In this document: positions 11,449 through 23,383 of the stretch, piece by piece | Numbering within the stretch: the stretch's first letter is position 1 | Layout of the letters: each line of letters opens with the position of its first letter | Source of the DNA: an uncultured Cohaesibacter sp. | Lineage (GTDB): Bacteria > Pseudomonadota > Alphaproteobacteria > Rhizobiales > Cohaesibacteraceae | Direction of reading: 5' to 3' | Length of the DNA stretch: 64,000 nt | Assembly (NCBI RefSeq): GCF_963682185.1 | Contig: NZ_OY821667.1 | Coordinates: 310,001 to 374,000 of the forward strand | Notes under the pieces: generated by a model | The model's database searches: none | What the model was told of the DNA's origin: nothing | What the model saw: only the letters and a program-made list of their open reading frames with translations | Position numbers and translations under genes: made by a program

Positions 11449-11513
11449 AAACCGGCGCGCCCAATGGACGCGCCGGTCAAAAATTCAAGTTTCAAGCTCG
11501 AACCGAAGGTTCG
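11449..11513 (-). terminator. Hairpins downstream of eno
   Basis: Reading with eno, a small hairpin comes first (arms 11499-11504 CGAACC and 11508-11513 GGTTCG, three-base loop). A GC-rich hairpin follows (arms about 11451-11462 and 11467-11478, core ACCGGCGCG/CGCGCCGGT with one G-U pair in the minus-strand RNA), then TTTTTGTTTG. The second is a good rho-independent terminator for eno. Confidence 0.8.
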
Positions 11514-11525
11514 TACAACCTGATA

Positions 11526-13258
<1,733 letters not shown>

Positions 13259-14242
13259 GTGACCCTATTGATAATCACCAACGGCGATCAAGCCGCGGAT
13301 CTCCTCACACAAGCTGGTATTGGCGATACTGTGCTGCCATGGCGGGATGTTTTGCATGAAGGCCCGGTTCCCGATGCTGATGACCTGATTTTCGCAACCC
13401 TGCGCGCGCAGACACTTGCCGATGGTCATGTCGTAACCCGCGAAAAAGTACAGGAGGATTTCAAGGCGCGCCTTGAGCTATTACGCAATCATCAGAAATA
13501 TGAGAAGATCGAACTCTGGTTCGAGCATGATCTCTATGACCAGCTTCAGATCTTGCAGATCCTCGACATGTTGAGCCGTTTTGGCCGGATAAACAATGTC
13601 ACGATCGTTCAGTCTCCTGCTTATCTGGGCATGCAAACCGCCGACAGGATTGGAAGGCTGCAAGAATTGTCCCTTCCAGTGCTTGATCGCATGTTTGCCT
13701 TCGCTTCACGCACTTGGAAAGCCTATGTATCTGACGGGCCGGAAGCCATTGACAAAATCAGGCGCGATGCGATTCCCGGTTTTCCTTTCATGGGGCAGGC
13801 CTTGCTGCGCCTGTTGCAGGAATTGCCGGGACCGGACGGCCTTTCGCGTACCGAGCGGCAGATCCTTTATCGCCTCAATCGCGGTGTCAATCGACCCGGC
13901 ATGTTGTTTGCGCAAGTGCTCAATATGGAAGAAGCGGCCTTTCTGGGAGACTGGAGTTTCTTCCGGATTCTCTCAGCCTTGCAATTCTGCGCACGCCCGA
14001 CCCTGACCGGCCTGCCACAGGAGTTCCAGCCGCGCATTTTTGAAGATGGCGCCCAGCGCAAGGAATTCATCACCGCTCAACTGCACATTACAGAATTTGG
14101 CAAAAGCCTGCTTGATGGCAAGGCCGACTTCATTTCTGAAAATGCACTGCATCGCTGGTGGGGTGGCACGGAACTCACAACCGCCGACCATTGGCGCTGG
14201 CAGGATGAAGGAGAGATCCTCAGTCACCACCGCGCCTCTTAA
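13259..14242 (+). CDS. DUF1835 domain-containing protein
   Basis: 327 residues from a GTG start preceded by AAAAGAGG; an upstream in-frame ATG at 13208 lacks a site. The N-terminus LLIITNGDQAADLL followed by DTVLPWRDVLHEGPVP is the DUF1835 signature, and the C-terminal half (DGLSRTERQILYRLNRG; GGTELTTADHWRW) matches the domain commonly fused to it. Molecular function is unknown. It stands alone on the plus strand and ends in a shared terminator with the convergent small membrane gene. Confidence 0.85.
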   Translation: MTLLIITNGDQAADLLTQAGIGDTVLPWRDVLHEGPVPDADDLIFATLRAQTLADGHVVTREKVQEDFKARLELLRNHQKYEKIELWFEHDLYDQLQILQILDMLSRFGRINNVTIVQSPAYLGMQTADRIGRLQELSLPVLDRMFAFASRTWKAYVSDGPEAIDKIRRDAIPGFPFMGQALLRLLQELPGPDGLSRTERQILYRLNRGVNRPGMLFAQVLNMEEAAFLGDWSFFRILSALQFCARPTLTGLPQEFQPRIFEDGAQRKEFITAQLHITEFGKSLLDGKADFISENALHRWWGGTELTTADHWRWQDEGEILSHHRAS

Positions 14243-14268
14243 AGCCCCTTTGACTTCAGGCCACAGAT

Positions 14269-14308
14269 AAGAAAAAAGGTGCCAGGACCTGCTCCCGACA
14301 CCTTTTCT
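14269..14308. terminator. Bidirectional terminator
   Basis: Inverted repeat AAAAGGTG (14274-14281) / CACCTTTT (14299-14306) with A-run on one side and T-run on the other, between two convergent genes; it can serve both strands. Confidence 0.75.
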
Positions 14309-14330
14309 CACCACCGTTTATTCTGAAAAG

Positions 14331-14510
14331 TCAGCCTCTGGTCACGAAGACCAGGGTGACAAGGGATGCAAAGGTCAGGAAAAGCGCAGGCATAATAATC
14401 GCGGCATATCCCCATGAAGCGATCGCAAAGCCCCAGGCAACAAGTAGCACAATGATACCCAACAGCAGGATTGTGCTCAGCTTGGTATCTGACATTTTTA
14501 CTTCGCTCAT
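14331..14510 (-). CDS. Small two-pass membrane protein
   Basis: 59 residues, starting at an ATG (14510) with GGAGG seven bases upstream. Two hydrophobic segments follow a polar 11-residue head: STILLLGIIVLLVAWGFAIA and YAAIIMPALFLTFASLVTLV, separated by a short Ser-Trp-Gly turn. No family recognised. An upstream in-frame ATG (14534) would add eight residues but has no ribosome binding site. It ends just after the terminator shared with the DUF1835 gene. Confidence 0.65.
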   Translation of the reverse strand: MSEVKMSDTKLSTILLLGIIVLLVAWGFAIASWGYAAIIMPALFLTFASLVTLVFVTRG

Positions 14511-14708
14511 AAATCGCCTCCAAAACATTGCCAAGACGCGTTCGCCACGCTCTTTCTAACTCACTGTTTGTCTCTTGCAGTGCGTATATATGAACTAATA
14601 CGTATTAGTCCAGATCCGTATATTGCATGAGGCAATTTGACGCAGATCAAATCACAGGACGAGACAATCTCTTGCTTTTGCGAGCTCTTGCCCCTGCCCT
14701 TAAACACA

Positions 14709-14736
14709 AAAAGCCGGAGCACATGCTCCGGCCTTG
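14709..14736 (-). terminator. Terminator of kdsA
   Basis: GCCGGAGC (14713-14720) pairs with GCTCCGGC (14725-14732) around a four-base loop; in the kdsA direction it is followed by TTTTTGTGTTT, a typical rho-independent terminator. Confidence 0.85.
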
Positions 14737-14775
14737 TACATTCTGATGACGATAGTGCCAGAAGTGAAAAGGCGA

Positions 14776-15606
14776 TCAGGCCTTTGCAATTGCATCAAAT
14801 TTTTGTAGCTGCGCCAATAGCTTCTCCAGTTCCTTGATCGGAACCATGTTGGGGCCATCGCTCGGTGCGCTGTCTGGATCTTCATGTGTTTCGATAAAGA
14901 GGCCAGCAACGCCCACCGCAACCGCTGCTCTTGCAAGAACCGGCACAAATTCACGTTGACCACCAGATGTCTCGCCCTGCCCGCCCGGCTGCTGCACCGA
15001 GTGGGTCGCATCGAAAATCACCGGAGCACCAGTCTGAGCCATGATAGGCAGACCACGCATGTCGGTAACCAGAGTGTTATAGCCAAAGGACGTGCCACGA
15101 TCGGTCAGCATGACGTTGGCATTGCCACTATCCACGATCTTTGCTGCAACATTGCGCATGTCCCAAGGTGCCAAAAACTGCCCCTTCTTGACATTGATTA
15201 CGGCACCGGTTTTGGCTGCCGCCACCAAAAGATCCGTCTGGCGGCAAAGAAACGCTGGAATCTGAAGTATATCCGCCACTTCAGCCACGGCCGCGCATTG
15301 CTCCGTCTCGTGAATATCCGTCACGATTGGCAGGCCATATTTTTCCTTGATCTCGGCAAAGATCGGCAGAGCCTTCTCAAGCCCGATCCCTCTTTGGGAT
15401 TTGAGGCTCGTACGGTTGGCTTTATCGAAAGACGATTTGTAGACAATACCAATATTGAGATTGTCAGAAATCTCCTTTAGCGCAGCAGCCATTTCCAGCG
15501 CGTGATCGCGGCTTTCCATCTGGCAGGGCCCCGCCATAACAGCCAGTGGCAGATGGTTGCCAAATTGCACGGCACCAGCAGACACAACACTATTGGGTAT
15601 AGTCAT
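14776..15606 (-). CDS. kdsA: 3-deoxy-8-phosphooctulonate synthase
   Basis: Condenses phosphoenolpyruvate and arabinose 5-phosphate to KDO 8-phosphate for lipopolysaccharide; 276 residues. Signatures: [55 protein letters not shown] and [10 protein letters not shown], with [12 protein letters not shown] near the C-terminus. The PCQMES motif carries the Cys seen in metal-dependent KdsA enzymes. It lies 28 bp after the VOC gene on the same strand, within the usual eno-kdsA-pyrG neighbourhood. Confidence 0.97.
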   Translation of the reverse strand: MTIPNSVVSAGAVQFGNHLPLAVMAGPCQMESRDHALEMAAALKEISDNLNIGIVYKSSFDKANRTSLKSQRGIGLEKALPIFAEIKEKYGLPIVTDIHETEQCAAVAEVADILQIPAFLCRQTDLLVAAAKTGAVINVKKGQFLAPWDMRNVAAKIVDSGNANVMLTDRGTSFGYNTLVTDMRGLPIMAQTGAPVIFDATHSVQQPGGQGETSGGQREFVPVLARAAVAVGVAGLFIETHEDPDSAPSDGPNMVPIKELEKLLAQLQKFDAIAKA

Positions 15607-15634
15607 CGATTTATCTCACTCTCATTAAGGGCGA

Positions 15635-16510
15635 TCAGTCAGACGCTTCGCATAGCACAAGTCCAACGCCATTCGTTGCTTCTGCTTGCAGAATATACTG
15701 ACCATTATGGATAGAATAGGGAATTTGCGCTTCATCGAGCACAGCTTTGGCCCGTGGCATGTCGACAGCAATCTTCAATCCAAGAATACCGCCTTCCTCT
15801 GGCATGTCATGCGGCACGTCAAGATCGTAAAAGGCCTTGCATGCCGATGGCGTTAGCACCTGCAAGTCGCCGCCATCCATATCCATCACGACCCCGGCGC
15901 TGGACGAACGCATAACACGCTGACCGGAAAAGCCCCCCAGAAATTCATGATGATCGGAAGGATTATGTGCAACGAACAGAACGGAGGCAAGAGAACCCGC
16001 ACCATTGCGATGGGTCTGGAATTCTTCTTTCCAAAACAGCTCGGGCGGGTGTTTATGCTGACAGACAAAAAAGCCGGTTTCCTTCATCAGCGGATTCTCG
16101 ACGAAGCCGAGAGCAAACCCAACTTCTGCTGCGCTACCGTCCGGCAATGTGGCCTTACGGCCAAAGTCAAACGGAGGAAAGGTGCGCAACCCTAGCGCCT
16201 TGAAAGCGTCCAGATCCGCAGCCCTGTCATGGGAGCGCAACACGAGCATGGAGGCCCCTTGCCGCTTTTCCAAAAAGGCCAGATTGAAACGCGGAAAGGA
16301 AAAATCACCGTCCGCTTGCAGCGGCATCTTTTTCTCGTCTTCCACGGCAAGAAGCTCAAGAAAGACCCCGTCCAGTTGAACGAGCGCATTCTTTGTTCCA
16401 AAGGGGTGATGAGCCGTCGGGGTAACAGTAAAGCCAAGCGCTGTATAGAGCGCGCGTGCTGCTTCAAGATCCTTGACCGCCACTACGATATGATCCACGC
16501 CGCGCAGCAT
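15635..16510 (-). CDS. VOC family (glyoxalase-like) protein
   Basis: 291 residues with two vicinal-oxygen-chelate modules. The N-terminal module begins LRGVDHIVVAVKDLEAARALYTALGFTV, a classic glyoxalase/bleomycin-resistance start whose His would be the first metal ligand; the second spans about residues 150-290. It belongs to the glyoxalase-like domain group often seen next to pyrG/kdsA in Hyphomicrobiales. Substrate is unknown. Located between pyrG (85 bp) and kdsA (28 bp), all minus strand, so probably co-transcribed. Confidence 0.88.
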   Translation of the reverse strand: MLRGVDHIVVAVKDLEAARALYTALGFTVTPTAHHPFGTKNALVQLDGVFLELLAVEDEKKMPLQADGDFSFPRFNLAFLEKRQGASMLVLRSHDRAADLDAFKALGLRTFPPFDFGRKATLPDGSAAEVGFALGFVENPLMKETGFFVCQHKHPPELFWKEEFQTHRNGAGSLASVLFVAHNPSDHHEFLGGFSGQRVMRSSSAGVVMDMDGGDLQVLTPSACKAFYDLDVPHDMPEEGGILGLKIAVDMPRAKAVLDEAQIPYSIHNGQYILQAEATNGVGLVLCEASD

Positions 16511-16595
16511 GGCCAGTCCTCCCGGAATTATATTCTGAATTCTGACGGAACAGGAACGAGGCGCAATCGTCTTCGATCACGCCTCGCAATTCTGA

Positions 16596-18227
16596 TTATA
16601 CCAGTCGGCTCTGCTCAACGGCCGCTTCAATAAAGGACTTGAACAGCGGGTGCGGAGCAAACGGACGGGATTTCAGCTCTGGATGATACTGAACCGCGAT
16701 GAACCATGGATGATCTGCGATCTCCACCGTTTCGGGCAACACCCCATCAGGAGAAAGGCCGGCAAAATTGAGCCCGCAGGCTTCCAGCTTTTCTTTATAA
16801 TCGATGTTGACTTCGTAACGGTGACGATGCCGTTCATGAATGATCCGATCACCATAGATCTCGGCAATCTTGGAGCCTTCTGCCAAATGCGCCTCGTAGG
16901 AACCAAGACGCATGGTACCGCCCAGATCGCCGTCCTGTGAACGGACTTCCTTGGCGTTACCCTTGCTCCATTCGGTCATCAGACCAACGACATGATGACC
17001 TTCCGGCGTGAACTCCGAAGAGGTAGCATCCTCGATGCCTGCCAGATTGCGTGCCGCTTCGATAACAGCCATCTGCATGCCAAAACAAATACCGAAATAC
17101 GGGATCTTGTTTTCGCGAGCATATTTTGCAGCCGCAATTTTGCCCTCGGACCCACGTTCGCCAAAGCCGCCGGGCACCAGGATGCCATGCACGCCTTCCA
17201 GCCGCGAGGTTGGGTCGCTGCCTTCTTCGAAGATGTCGGATTCGATCCAGTCGATTTTCACCTTGACCTTGTTGGCAATGCCGCCATGGGTCAGAGCTTC
17301 CATCAGGGACTTATAGGCATCCAGAAGTGAGGTATATTTGCCCACGACCGCAATCGTGACTTCGCCTTCGGGGTTGTGAACCCGATCAAGGATATTCTTC
17401 CAGACTTCGAAATTCGGTTTTGGTGCACCATCGATGCCGAAGGCTGCCAGAACTTCGCGATCCAGCCCCTGTTCATGATAGGACAGTGGCACTTCATAGA
17501 TATTCTTGACGTCAAGGGCTTGAATAACAGCCTCAGGCCGCACGTTACAGAAGAGCGACAGTTTGCGACGCTCTGATTCTGGAACCGGACGGTCACAGCG
17601 CACCATCAGAATGTTGGGCTGAATACCGATAGACCGCAGTTCCTTGACCGAATGCTGGGTTGGCTTGGTCTTAAGCTCACCAGCGCTAGGAATATAGGGA
17701 AGAAGGGTCAGATGGATGTATATGGCCTGCCCGCGAGGCAATTCGTTGCCCAACTGACGAATACCCTCGAAGAAAGGCGTTGCCTCGATGTCACCCACCG
17801 TGCCGCCGATTTCGCACAAGACGAAATCATAATCTTCGTTTCCATCCAGAATGAAAGCCTTGATCTCATCGGTCACATGCGGAATGACCTGCACGGTCCC
17901 GCCAAGGTAATCGCCGCGGCGTTCCTTTGTGATGATATTCTGATAGATCTGACCGGTCGTAATGTTGTCCTTCTTGTTGGAAGGACGGCCGGTAAACCGT
18001 TCATAATGCCCCAGATCCAGGTCCGTTTCCGCACCATCATCGGTAACGAAGCATTCCCCATGCTGGTAGGGAGACATCGTGCCGGGATCGACATTGAGAT
18101 AAGGATCGAGTTTGCGTAGTCTAACTGAATAGCCACGCGCTTGTAGAGCCGCCCCAAGAGCCGCAGACGCAAGCCCTTTGCCGAGCGAGGACACCACACC
18201 GCCAGTTATGAAAATATATCGCGCCAT
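16596..18227 (-). CDS. pyrG: CTP synthase
   Basis: Amidates UTP to CTP with ATP and glutamine; 543 residues. The synthetase domain has the P-loop [12 protein letters not shown] at the N-terminus and the Mg-binding [11 protein letters not shown]. The glutamine amidotransferase domain after residue 290 has PGGFGERG, the nucleophile elbow GICFGMQ and the C-terminal His-Pro-Glu (VQYHPEL). Normal length. It is flanked by secG upstream, separated by a terminator at about 18450-18480, and by the VOC gene downstream. Confidence 0.98.
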   Translation of the reverse strand: MARYIFITGGVVSSLGKGLASAALGAALQARGYSVRLRKLDPYLNVDPGTMSPYQHGECFVTDDGAETDLDLGHYERFTGRPSNKKDNITTGQIYQNIITKERRGDYLGGTVQVIPHVTDEIKAFILDGNEDYDFVLCEIGGTVGDIEATPFFEGIRQLGNELPRGQAIYIHLTLLPYIPSAGELKTKPTQHSVKELRSIGIQPNILMVRCDRPVPESERRKLSLFCNVRPEAVIQALDVKNIYEVPLSYHEQGLDREVLAAFGIDGAPKPNFEVWKNILDRVHNPEGEVTIAVVGKYTSLLDAYKSLMEALTHGGIANKVKVKIDWIESDIFEEGSDPTSRLEGVHGILVPGGFGERGSEGKIAAAKYARENKIPYFGICFGMQMAVIEAARNLAGIEDATSSEFTPEGHHVVGLMTEWSKGNAKEVRSQDGDLGGTMRLGSYEAHLAEGSKIAEIYGDRIIHERHRHRYEVNIDYKEKLEACGLNFAGLSPDGVLPETVEIADHPWFIAVQYHPELKSRPFAPHPLFKSFIEAAVEQSRLV

Positions 18228-18448
18228 GGAACTTTAAGTTACTTCCCTTTGTACCGATTCGCCAAGCAAATCGTCTCGGTTCCAACAACTAAAGCGCCGC
18301 TCACCGTTAAGCAAAGGTGAGCATCGCTCATCCATTTTTCAGAACAGCCCTGTCCATTATAAGTTGAACTTTTCCTTGAGCCATTCTTTTGGTTTAGGTT
18401 CCGCCCCTAATATTTCATGATTGGCGCATTGACGCCACACATAAAAGA

Positions 18449-18482
18449 AACCGGCCCTCGCATAATCGGCAAGGGCCGGTTG
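18449..18482 (-). terminator. Terminator of secG
   Basis: AACCGGCCCT (18449-18458) and AGGGCCGGTT (18472-18481) form a ten-base stem; read with secG it is followed by TCTTTTATG. It separates secG from pyrG. Confidence 0.75.
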
Positions 18483-18526
18483 GAACTGATCTCTCGTGTC
18501 GACGCATCGACAATCGCATTTCGCAC

Positions 18527-18925
18527 TTACTGCGAGGTCGGCACCTGAGGCCCACTTGGCTGACTGCCCGTGGTGCTTTCCTGAATCTTGTTCAGTTCAT
18601 CAAGGACACCGCCCTTAGGTGTGCCATCTGCATCGGTAGCCGGTTCGGCTTGGTTCTGCTCGACGACAGGCACCTGATCGAGAACGTCAGATGGCTTGCT
18701 TTTCATCCCCGCCAGAATGGTGAGCCCCAAAGAGGTCAGAAAGAACCCGGTTGCCAGAATCGCTGTGGTTCTGGTCAGAAGGTTCGCTGCGCTGCGACCG
18801 GACATAAAACCGCCGCCGCCACCGCCGCCAATTCCGAGTGCGCCACCCTCAGAGCGCTGCAACAGCACCACAACAACAAGCGCGCCAACTAGCAGCAGGT
18901 GAATGACAATTAATACTGATTCCAT
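18527..18925 (-). CDS. secG: Preprotein translocase subunit SecG
   Basis: 132-residue inner-membrane component of the Sec translocon. Two membrane segments (VLIVIHLLLVGALVVVVLLQ; AILATGFFLTSLGLTILAG) flank the glycine-rich loop RSEGGALGIGGGGGGGF typical of SecG. The C-terminal tail is long, acidic and Pro/Gln-rich, as in other alphaproteobacteria. The frame is open to 18967, but ATG 18925 gives the normal N-terminus (MESVLIVIH). It lies in the conserved tpiA-secG-pyrG order. Confidence 0.95.
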   Translation of the reverse strand: MESVLIVIHLLLVGALVVVVLLQRSEGGALGIGGGGGGGFMSGRSAANLLTRTTAILATGFFLTSLGLTILAGMKSKPSDVLDQVPVVEQNQAEPATDADGTPKGGVLDELNKIQESTTGSQPSGPQVPTSQ

Positions 18926-19095
18926 CGTCTGGGCCGTCTCTAAAACAGTCAATCGGGCCAGCAGCAAGTGCGGCCCGACGCATAAGGTTCACATAATCTG
19001 GGTGGTCTTCTACAACAAGACTTGCCGCAATTCCAGTGCCAACGACATTTTTTCCTTGGCTCTTGCCTTCATTTGGGCACAAGAGGCGCAAGAAA

Positions 19096-19136
19096 CAAGC
19101 CCCGAGATGCAACGCTGTGGTCACATCGGGGCTTTT
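19096..19136 (-). terminator. Terminator downstream of tpiA
   Basis: AAGCCCCGA (19097-19105) and TCGGGGCTT (19126-19134) form a nine-base stem 3' of tpiA. The longest T-run is on the plus strand, but read with tpiA the stem is followed by GTTTCTTG, so it can act in either direction. Confidence 0.65.
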
Positions 19137-19163
19137 TATAGCACTAGCTTCAAGCTTCAAGGC

Positions 19164-19916
19164 TTATTTGTAGGCTGCCAGAATGCCAAGGAAGTCAGCG
19201 GCCTTCAGGCTGGCACCACCAACCAGAGCACCGTCCACATTGGCCACAGCCATCAACTCGTCGGCATTGGCAGCCTTGACGGAACCACCATAAAGCAGAC
19301 GCATGTTGGCACCTTCGGCACCAAAGGCTTTGACCAGTTCGTCACGCATGAATTTGTGCACTTCAGCGACATCTGCCGCGGTTGGCGTCAGGCCGGTACC
19401 GATTGCCCATACAGGTTCATAGGCAATAACGGTGTTGGCAGCCGTTGCACCTTCAGGAATGGAGCCTTCCAACTGGAAACCGACAACATTGAGGGTTTCG
19501 CCAGATTTGCGCTCTGCTTCGGTTTCACCAACGCAAATGATGGCAACCAGACCCTGATCCCAAACGGCTTTGGCCTTGGCATTGACGATTTCGTTGGATT
19601 CAGCATGGTCGGCGCGGCGTTCGGAATGGCCAACGATAATGGCAGAAGCACCAGCATCCTTGAGCATTTCGGCAGAGGTATCACCGGTGTGAGCGCCAGA
19701 TACGTTGAAATGGCAATCCTGTGCCCCGATGGCTACAGCGCTGTCAGCGGCTTTTTCGGCAAAAGAAGCAACAAGCGTGAATGGAGGACAGATCATCGTA
19801 TCTGCCTTTGCAGCCAGATCGGCATCATAGCCTTCGATCAGCGCGTCCAGTTCCGCAGCGGAGGCTTTCAGCCCGTTCATCTTCCAGTTACCGGCTACAA
19901 GAGGTTTGATGCTCAT
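19164..19916 (-). CDS. tpiA: Triosephosphate isomerase
   Basis: Interconverts dihydroxyacetone phosphate and glyceraldehyde 3-phosphate; 250 residues. Signatures: VAGNWKMNG with the catalytic Lys, GHSERR with the electrophilic His, [11 protein letters not shown] with the catalytic Glu, and the phosphate-binding [10 protein letters not shown] and GALVGGASL near the end. It is divergent from the ppiD-like gene, as is common in this group. Confidence 0.98.
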   Translation of the reverse strand: MSIKPLVAGNWKMNGLKASAAELDALIEGYDADLAAKADTMICPPFTLVASFAEKAADSAVAIGAQDCHFNVSGAHTGDTSAEMLKDAGASAIIVGHSERRADHAESNEIVNAKAKAVWDQGLVAIICVGETEAERKSGETLNVVGFQLEGSIPEGATAANTVIAYEPVWAIGTGLTPTAADVAEVHKFMRDELVKAFGAEGANMRLLYGGSVKAANADELMAVANVDGALVGGASLKAADFLGILAAYK

Positions 19917-20324
19917 TAATCTGCTCCTTCCAATATTTCAGATATCGGCAATAGAATGGGTTCCGTTGAATAAGTCAATGTTAGACGACGTCATCGCCCC
20001 ACCATGACCATGCATTCAACTTTAGCACTACAGGTTCTACCCCGCCCGGAGACAAAATGCACGGCACACAACCCAAGAGTTGATCAGTTACCCCCTATTT
20101 TCCAGCCAATTGAAAAGCCAATGGCGCCTGAAGGCAATCTTTTTGCGAACAAATACCCTCCCATCCCCATTTCTGCCTCCTTTTCTAGACTGATTGGGTT
20201 GCGGCGATGGATCGAGCTTTCTATGATCCGGCAAACATTTTGAAAAGGCAGAACAGAATGCAGACGGCGTTGTAACGGCGCACCCCGAACATTCGTTCTG
20301 TATGAAAGAAGGACACACCATCCC
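19917..20324. other. Divergent promoter region between tpiA and the PpiD-like gene
   Basis: About 410 bp with no convincing gene. Frames that stay open here lack start signals. It should contain both promoters; I could not assign boxes. Confidence 0.5.
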
Positions 20325-22205
20325 ATGATGGAATTTATGCGTTCGATGGCTTCAGGAATTGTCGCGAAGCTCCTGATGCTTCTTTTGGTTTTGAGTTTTG
20401 CAGTCTGGGGCATCGCCGATGTGTTCGGCCGCTTCGGACAAAGCACCGTTGCCACGGTCGGCGATACCGAGATTGACGCCCGCGACTATCAGAGCGAATT
20501 GCTGCTCGAGGTCAACAGCCTGTCGAGTCGCCTCGGACAGCGCCTGACAGCAGCCCAGACGCAAGCATTCGGGCTGCCCAACCAGGTTCTCGGACGCATG
20601 ATCAATGAAGCAACCCTGAATGATCTGGCCAGCAACTTCAACATGGGGCTTTCCTCTGAAGAGCTGGCAAAGGGCATCGCCGAGGAACCTGCGTTCCAGA
20701 CTGCCGGCAAGTTCAACCGCAATCAGATGGCTCTGGTGTTGCGCAATGCTGGCACCACGGAAGACCGGTATGTGACGAACCGTGAAAAACTGGAAGTCCG
20801 CCGCCAGCTGGCACAGGGCCTCACCGGCAATTCCACCCTGCCCGAAGCAACCCTGAAGGTCTTCAACGATTTCAGCTTTGAAAAACGCGACGTGGATTAT
20901 ATCGCGCTCAAGGAAGCCGATCTGGACGTGGTTGAAGAGCCAAGCGAAGACGTGCTCAACAGCTATTATGAGCAAAACAAGATTGCCTTTCGTGCTCCGG
21001 AATATCGCTCCTTTGTGGTGCTGAAGCTGGAACCGGGAGACATCATGGATCCTTCTTCGGTTTCTGATGAAGATGCCCAGACCTATTATGAAAGCGTCTC
21101 CAATCGCTTTCAGCTGCCCGAAAAACGCCAGATGCAGCAGATTCTCTTCGGCTCCAAAGAAGATGCAGAAGCAGCCCTTGCAAAGATCAAAGGTGGCGCA
21201 ACCTTCGAAGACATCATGGCAGAACGCAATCTGACCGAATCCGACGTTGACTTCGGACTGCTTGCCAAGAGTGAAATCACTGATCCAGCGGCTGCAGAGG
21301 CCATCTATTCGCTTGATGAAGGCGCTGTATCGGATGTGGTTGAAGGCCAGTTCGGCTTCCTGCTTCTGCGCAACGCCAAGACCGACCCTGCGCATGCGAC
21401 GCCGTTTGAAGACGTCAAGGATCAGATGAAGGCGGAAGTTGCAGCAGATCGGGCCAATGGAGAAGTACTCGACATGTTCGACAATGTCGAGGATATGCGC
21501 GCAGGCGGCTCCACGCTTGAGGAAGTGTCCCAAAAGCTCAATCTGCCACTCCGCACCGTCACCACAATTTCCAAGGCAGGCAAACTGGAACAAGGTGGCG
21601 AGGTAACGGACCTGCCAGAACAGGAAACCCTGCTGACCTCGGTGTTTGATACGGACATCGACTATGAGGCCGATCCGATCGACATCGGAAATACCGGTTT
21701 TGCATGGTTCCGTGTCACTGACATCGAAGAAGCCCGTGATCGGGCTCTGGATGAAGTACATGATGATGTTGTCGCCGCCTGGAAGGAAGACGAACGCAAG
21801 AGCCGCAATGCGGAACTGGCCGGAGAGATCCTCAAGGAAATCGAAGGTGGCAAGAGCCTTGCAGCCGTGGCCGAAGAACGGGGCCTGAATGTTGCAACCG
21901 CAACCGACATCACCCGTCAGGTTCATGGCGATCTGCCAGCCTCAGTTGTTGAGCAGGCCTTCGGAGGCCCGCTTCACCACAAGTCAACGGCTGTAGATGG
22001 TGAAACACAATATGTGCTGGAAGTTGCCAAGGTAACAGACCCTGAATTCGATCCAGATGCCTTGCAGCTTGAATCCATCAAGGCACGCCTTAACCAGAAT
22101 GCGAGCACAGACCTGCTGTCTCAGCTGAGTGCAACCATTCTGAGCAATCTTGGCTATACCGTCAATGAAGCCATGATGAATCAGGTCGTCAGCGGCACGC
22201 GCTAG
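20325..22205 (+). CDS. Membrane-anchored peptidyl-prolyl isomerase / chaperone, PpiD/SurA-like
   Basis: 626-residue periplasmic folding factor anchored by one N-terminal membrane helix (KLLMLLLVLSFAVWGIADVF). A SurA-like N-terminal chaperone domain follows (TVGDTEIDARDYQ to about residue 190), then a parvulin domain at about 265-355 (KRQMQQILFGSKEDAEAAL; EGAVSDVVEGQFGFLLL) and a C-terminal helical region. The parvulin domain lacks an obvious full set of catalytic residues, as is usual for PpiD. The neighbourhood tpiA/ppiD/trpD is conserved in Hyphomicrobiales. The start could be either of two adjacent ATGs. Confidence 0.92.
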   Translation: MMEFMRSMASGIVAKLLMLLLVLSFAVWGIADVFGRFGQSTVATVGDTEIDARDYQSELLLEVNSLSSRLGQRLTAAQTQAFGLPNQVLGRMINEATLNDLASNFNMGLSSEELAKGIAEEPAFQTAGKFNRNQMALVLRNAGTTEDRYVTNREKLEVRRQLAQGLTGNSTLPEATLKVFNDFSFEKRDVDYIALKEADLDVVEEPSEDVLNSYYEQNKIAFRAPEYRSFVVLKLEPGDIMDPSSVSDEDAQTYYESVSNRFQLPEKRQMQQILFGSKEDAEAALAKIKGGATFEDIMAERNLTESDVDFGLLAKSEITDPAAAEAIYSLDEGAVSDVVEGQFGFLLLRNAKTDPAHATPFEDVKDQMKAEVAADRANGEVLDMFDNVEDMRAGGSTLEEVSQKLNLPLRTVTTISKAGKLEQGGEVTDLPEQETLLTSVFDTDIDYEADPIDIGNTGFAWFRVTDIEEARDRALDEVHDDVVAAWKEDERKSRNAELAGEILKEIEGGKSLAAVAEERGLNVATATDITRQVHGDLPASVVEQAFGGPLHHKSTAVDGETQYVLEVAKVTDPEFDPDALQLESIKARLNQNASTDLLSQLSATILSNLGYTVNEAMMNQVVSGTR

Positions 22206-22345
22206 TTACAATTGAAGACTTTATCCGGGGCGTTCTCGCAAAGAAGCAGGAAAACTGCTCGACGCGGCGCCCCGGTTTCATAATCACATACCGTCGACCC
22301 AGCCGTTTTCCGACCGGGCCGTAGTAGACAGTCGGGAGCAATAGA

Positions 22346-23368
22346 ATGGAAGAAATGAAACCTTTTCTCGCAAAGGTCGCCGAGGGCAAAACCCTCAGCC
22401 AAGCGGAAGCAGTAGAAGCGTTTGACCTGCTCATGAGCGGTCGTGCCACCCCAACCCAGATTGGCGCCTTCCTCATGGCCTTGCGCATGCGCGGCGAAAC
22501 CGTCGACGAAATTACTGGCGCGGTTTCCCAGATGCGAGACAAGATGACTCCGGTCACTGCTCCGGCTGAGGCTGTCGATATTGTTGGTACGGGTGGTACA
22601 GGCACCAAGAAATACAATATCTCCACCTGCTCGGCCATGGTCATGGCAGCGGGCGGCGTGCCTGTAGCCAAGCATGGCAACAAGGCGTTGACCTCCCAGT
22701 CCGGTTCTGGCGATGTGCTCACCAGCCTCGGGGTCAATCTGGCGCAAGATCCAGAGGGTGTGGCCCGCTGCATCAAGGAAGCAGGAATCGGCTTCATGTT
22801 TGCGCCCAATCATCATTCTTCCATGCGCTTTGTCGGTCCATCTCGGGTGGAGATGGGCACGCGCACCATGTTCAACATGCTTGGCCCTCTTACCAACCCG
22901 GCTGGCGCCAAACGTCAGCTCATCGGTGTATTTGCCCCCGAATGGCTGCGCCCCTTTGCTGAAGTGCTCAGAAATCTTGGCGCCGAGCATATCTGGGTTG
23001 TTTATGGTGCAGGCGGCCTTGATGAAATCTCGACGCTTGGCGAAACGCAGGTCGTCGAACTGAAAGACGGTGCCATTACCGAATTCACGCTGGTTCCTGA
23101 AGCCTATGGCATCAAGCGGGTAACCATTGAGGACGTGCGTGGCGGCACCGGCGATGAAAATGCTCAAGCCCTTACTGCGCTTCTGGAAGGCGAAAAAGGC
23201 CCTTACCGCGACATCGTTCTGATGAATGCTGCCGCAGGCCTGCTGCTGGGTGAAAAAGTAGCCAACTATAAAGAAGGCATCGAGCTGGCTGCCGAACTCA
23301 TCGATAGCGGCAAGGCACTGGCTACCCTCAAGAAGCTGATAGATGTTTCCAACCAAACCGCAGAGTAA
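22346..23368 (+). CDS. trpD: Anthranilate phosphoribosyltransferase
   Basis: Second step of tryptophan synthesis, joining anthranilate and PRPP; 340 residues. The PRPP-binding motif [14 protein letters not shown], the [17 protein letters not shown] loop and the second metal-binding GGTGDEN site are all present, with [11 protein letters not shown] typical of the family. It is followed after 15 bp by trpC, so the pair is co-transcribed. Confidence 0.98.
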   Translation: MEEMKPFLAKVAEGKTLSQAEAVEAFDLLMSGRATPTQIGAFLMALRMRGETVDEITGAVSQMRDKMTPVTAPAEAVDIVGTGGTGTKKYNISTCSAMVMAAGGVPVAKHGNKALTSQSGSGDVLTSLGVNLAQDPEGVARCIKEAGIGFMFAPNHHSSMRFVGPSRVEMGTRTMFNMLGPLTNPAGAKRQLIGVFAPEWLRPFAEVLRNLGAEHIWVVYGAGGLDEISTLGETQVVELKDGAITEFTLVPEAYGIKRVTIEDVRGGTGDENAQALTALLEGEKGPYRDIVLMNAAAGLLLGEKVANYKEGIELAAELIDSGKALATLKKLIDVSNQTAE

Positions 23369-23383
23369 GGCTCCGACAGGACA

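Noticed and set aside
20352-21926. Minus-strand open frame of about 524 codons opposite the PpiD-like gene
   Set aside because: Antisense shadow; the plus-strand protein has clear domain and membrane features and conserved synteny.
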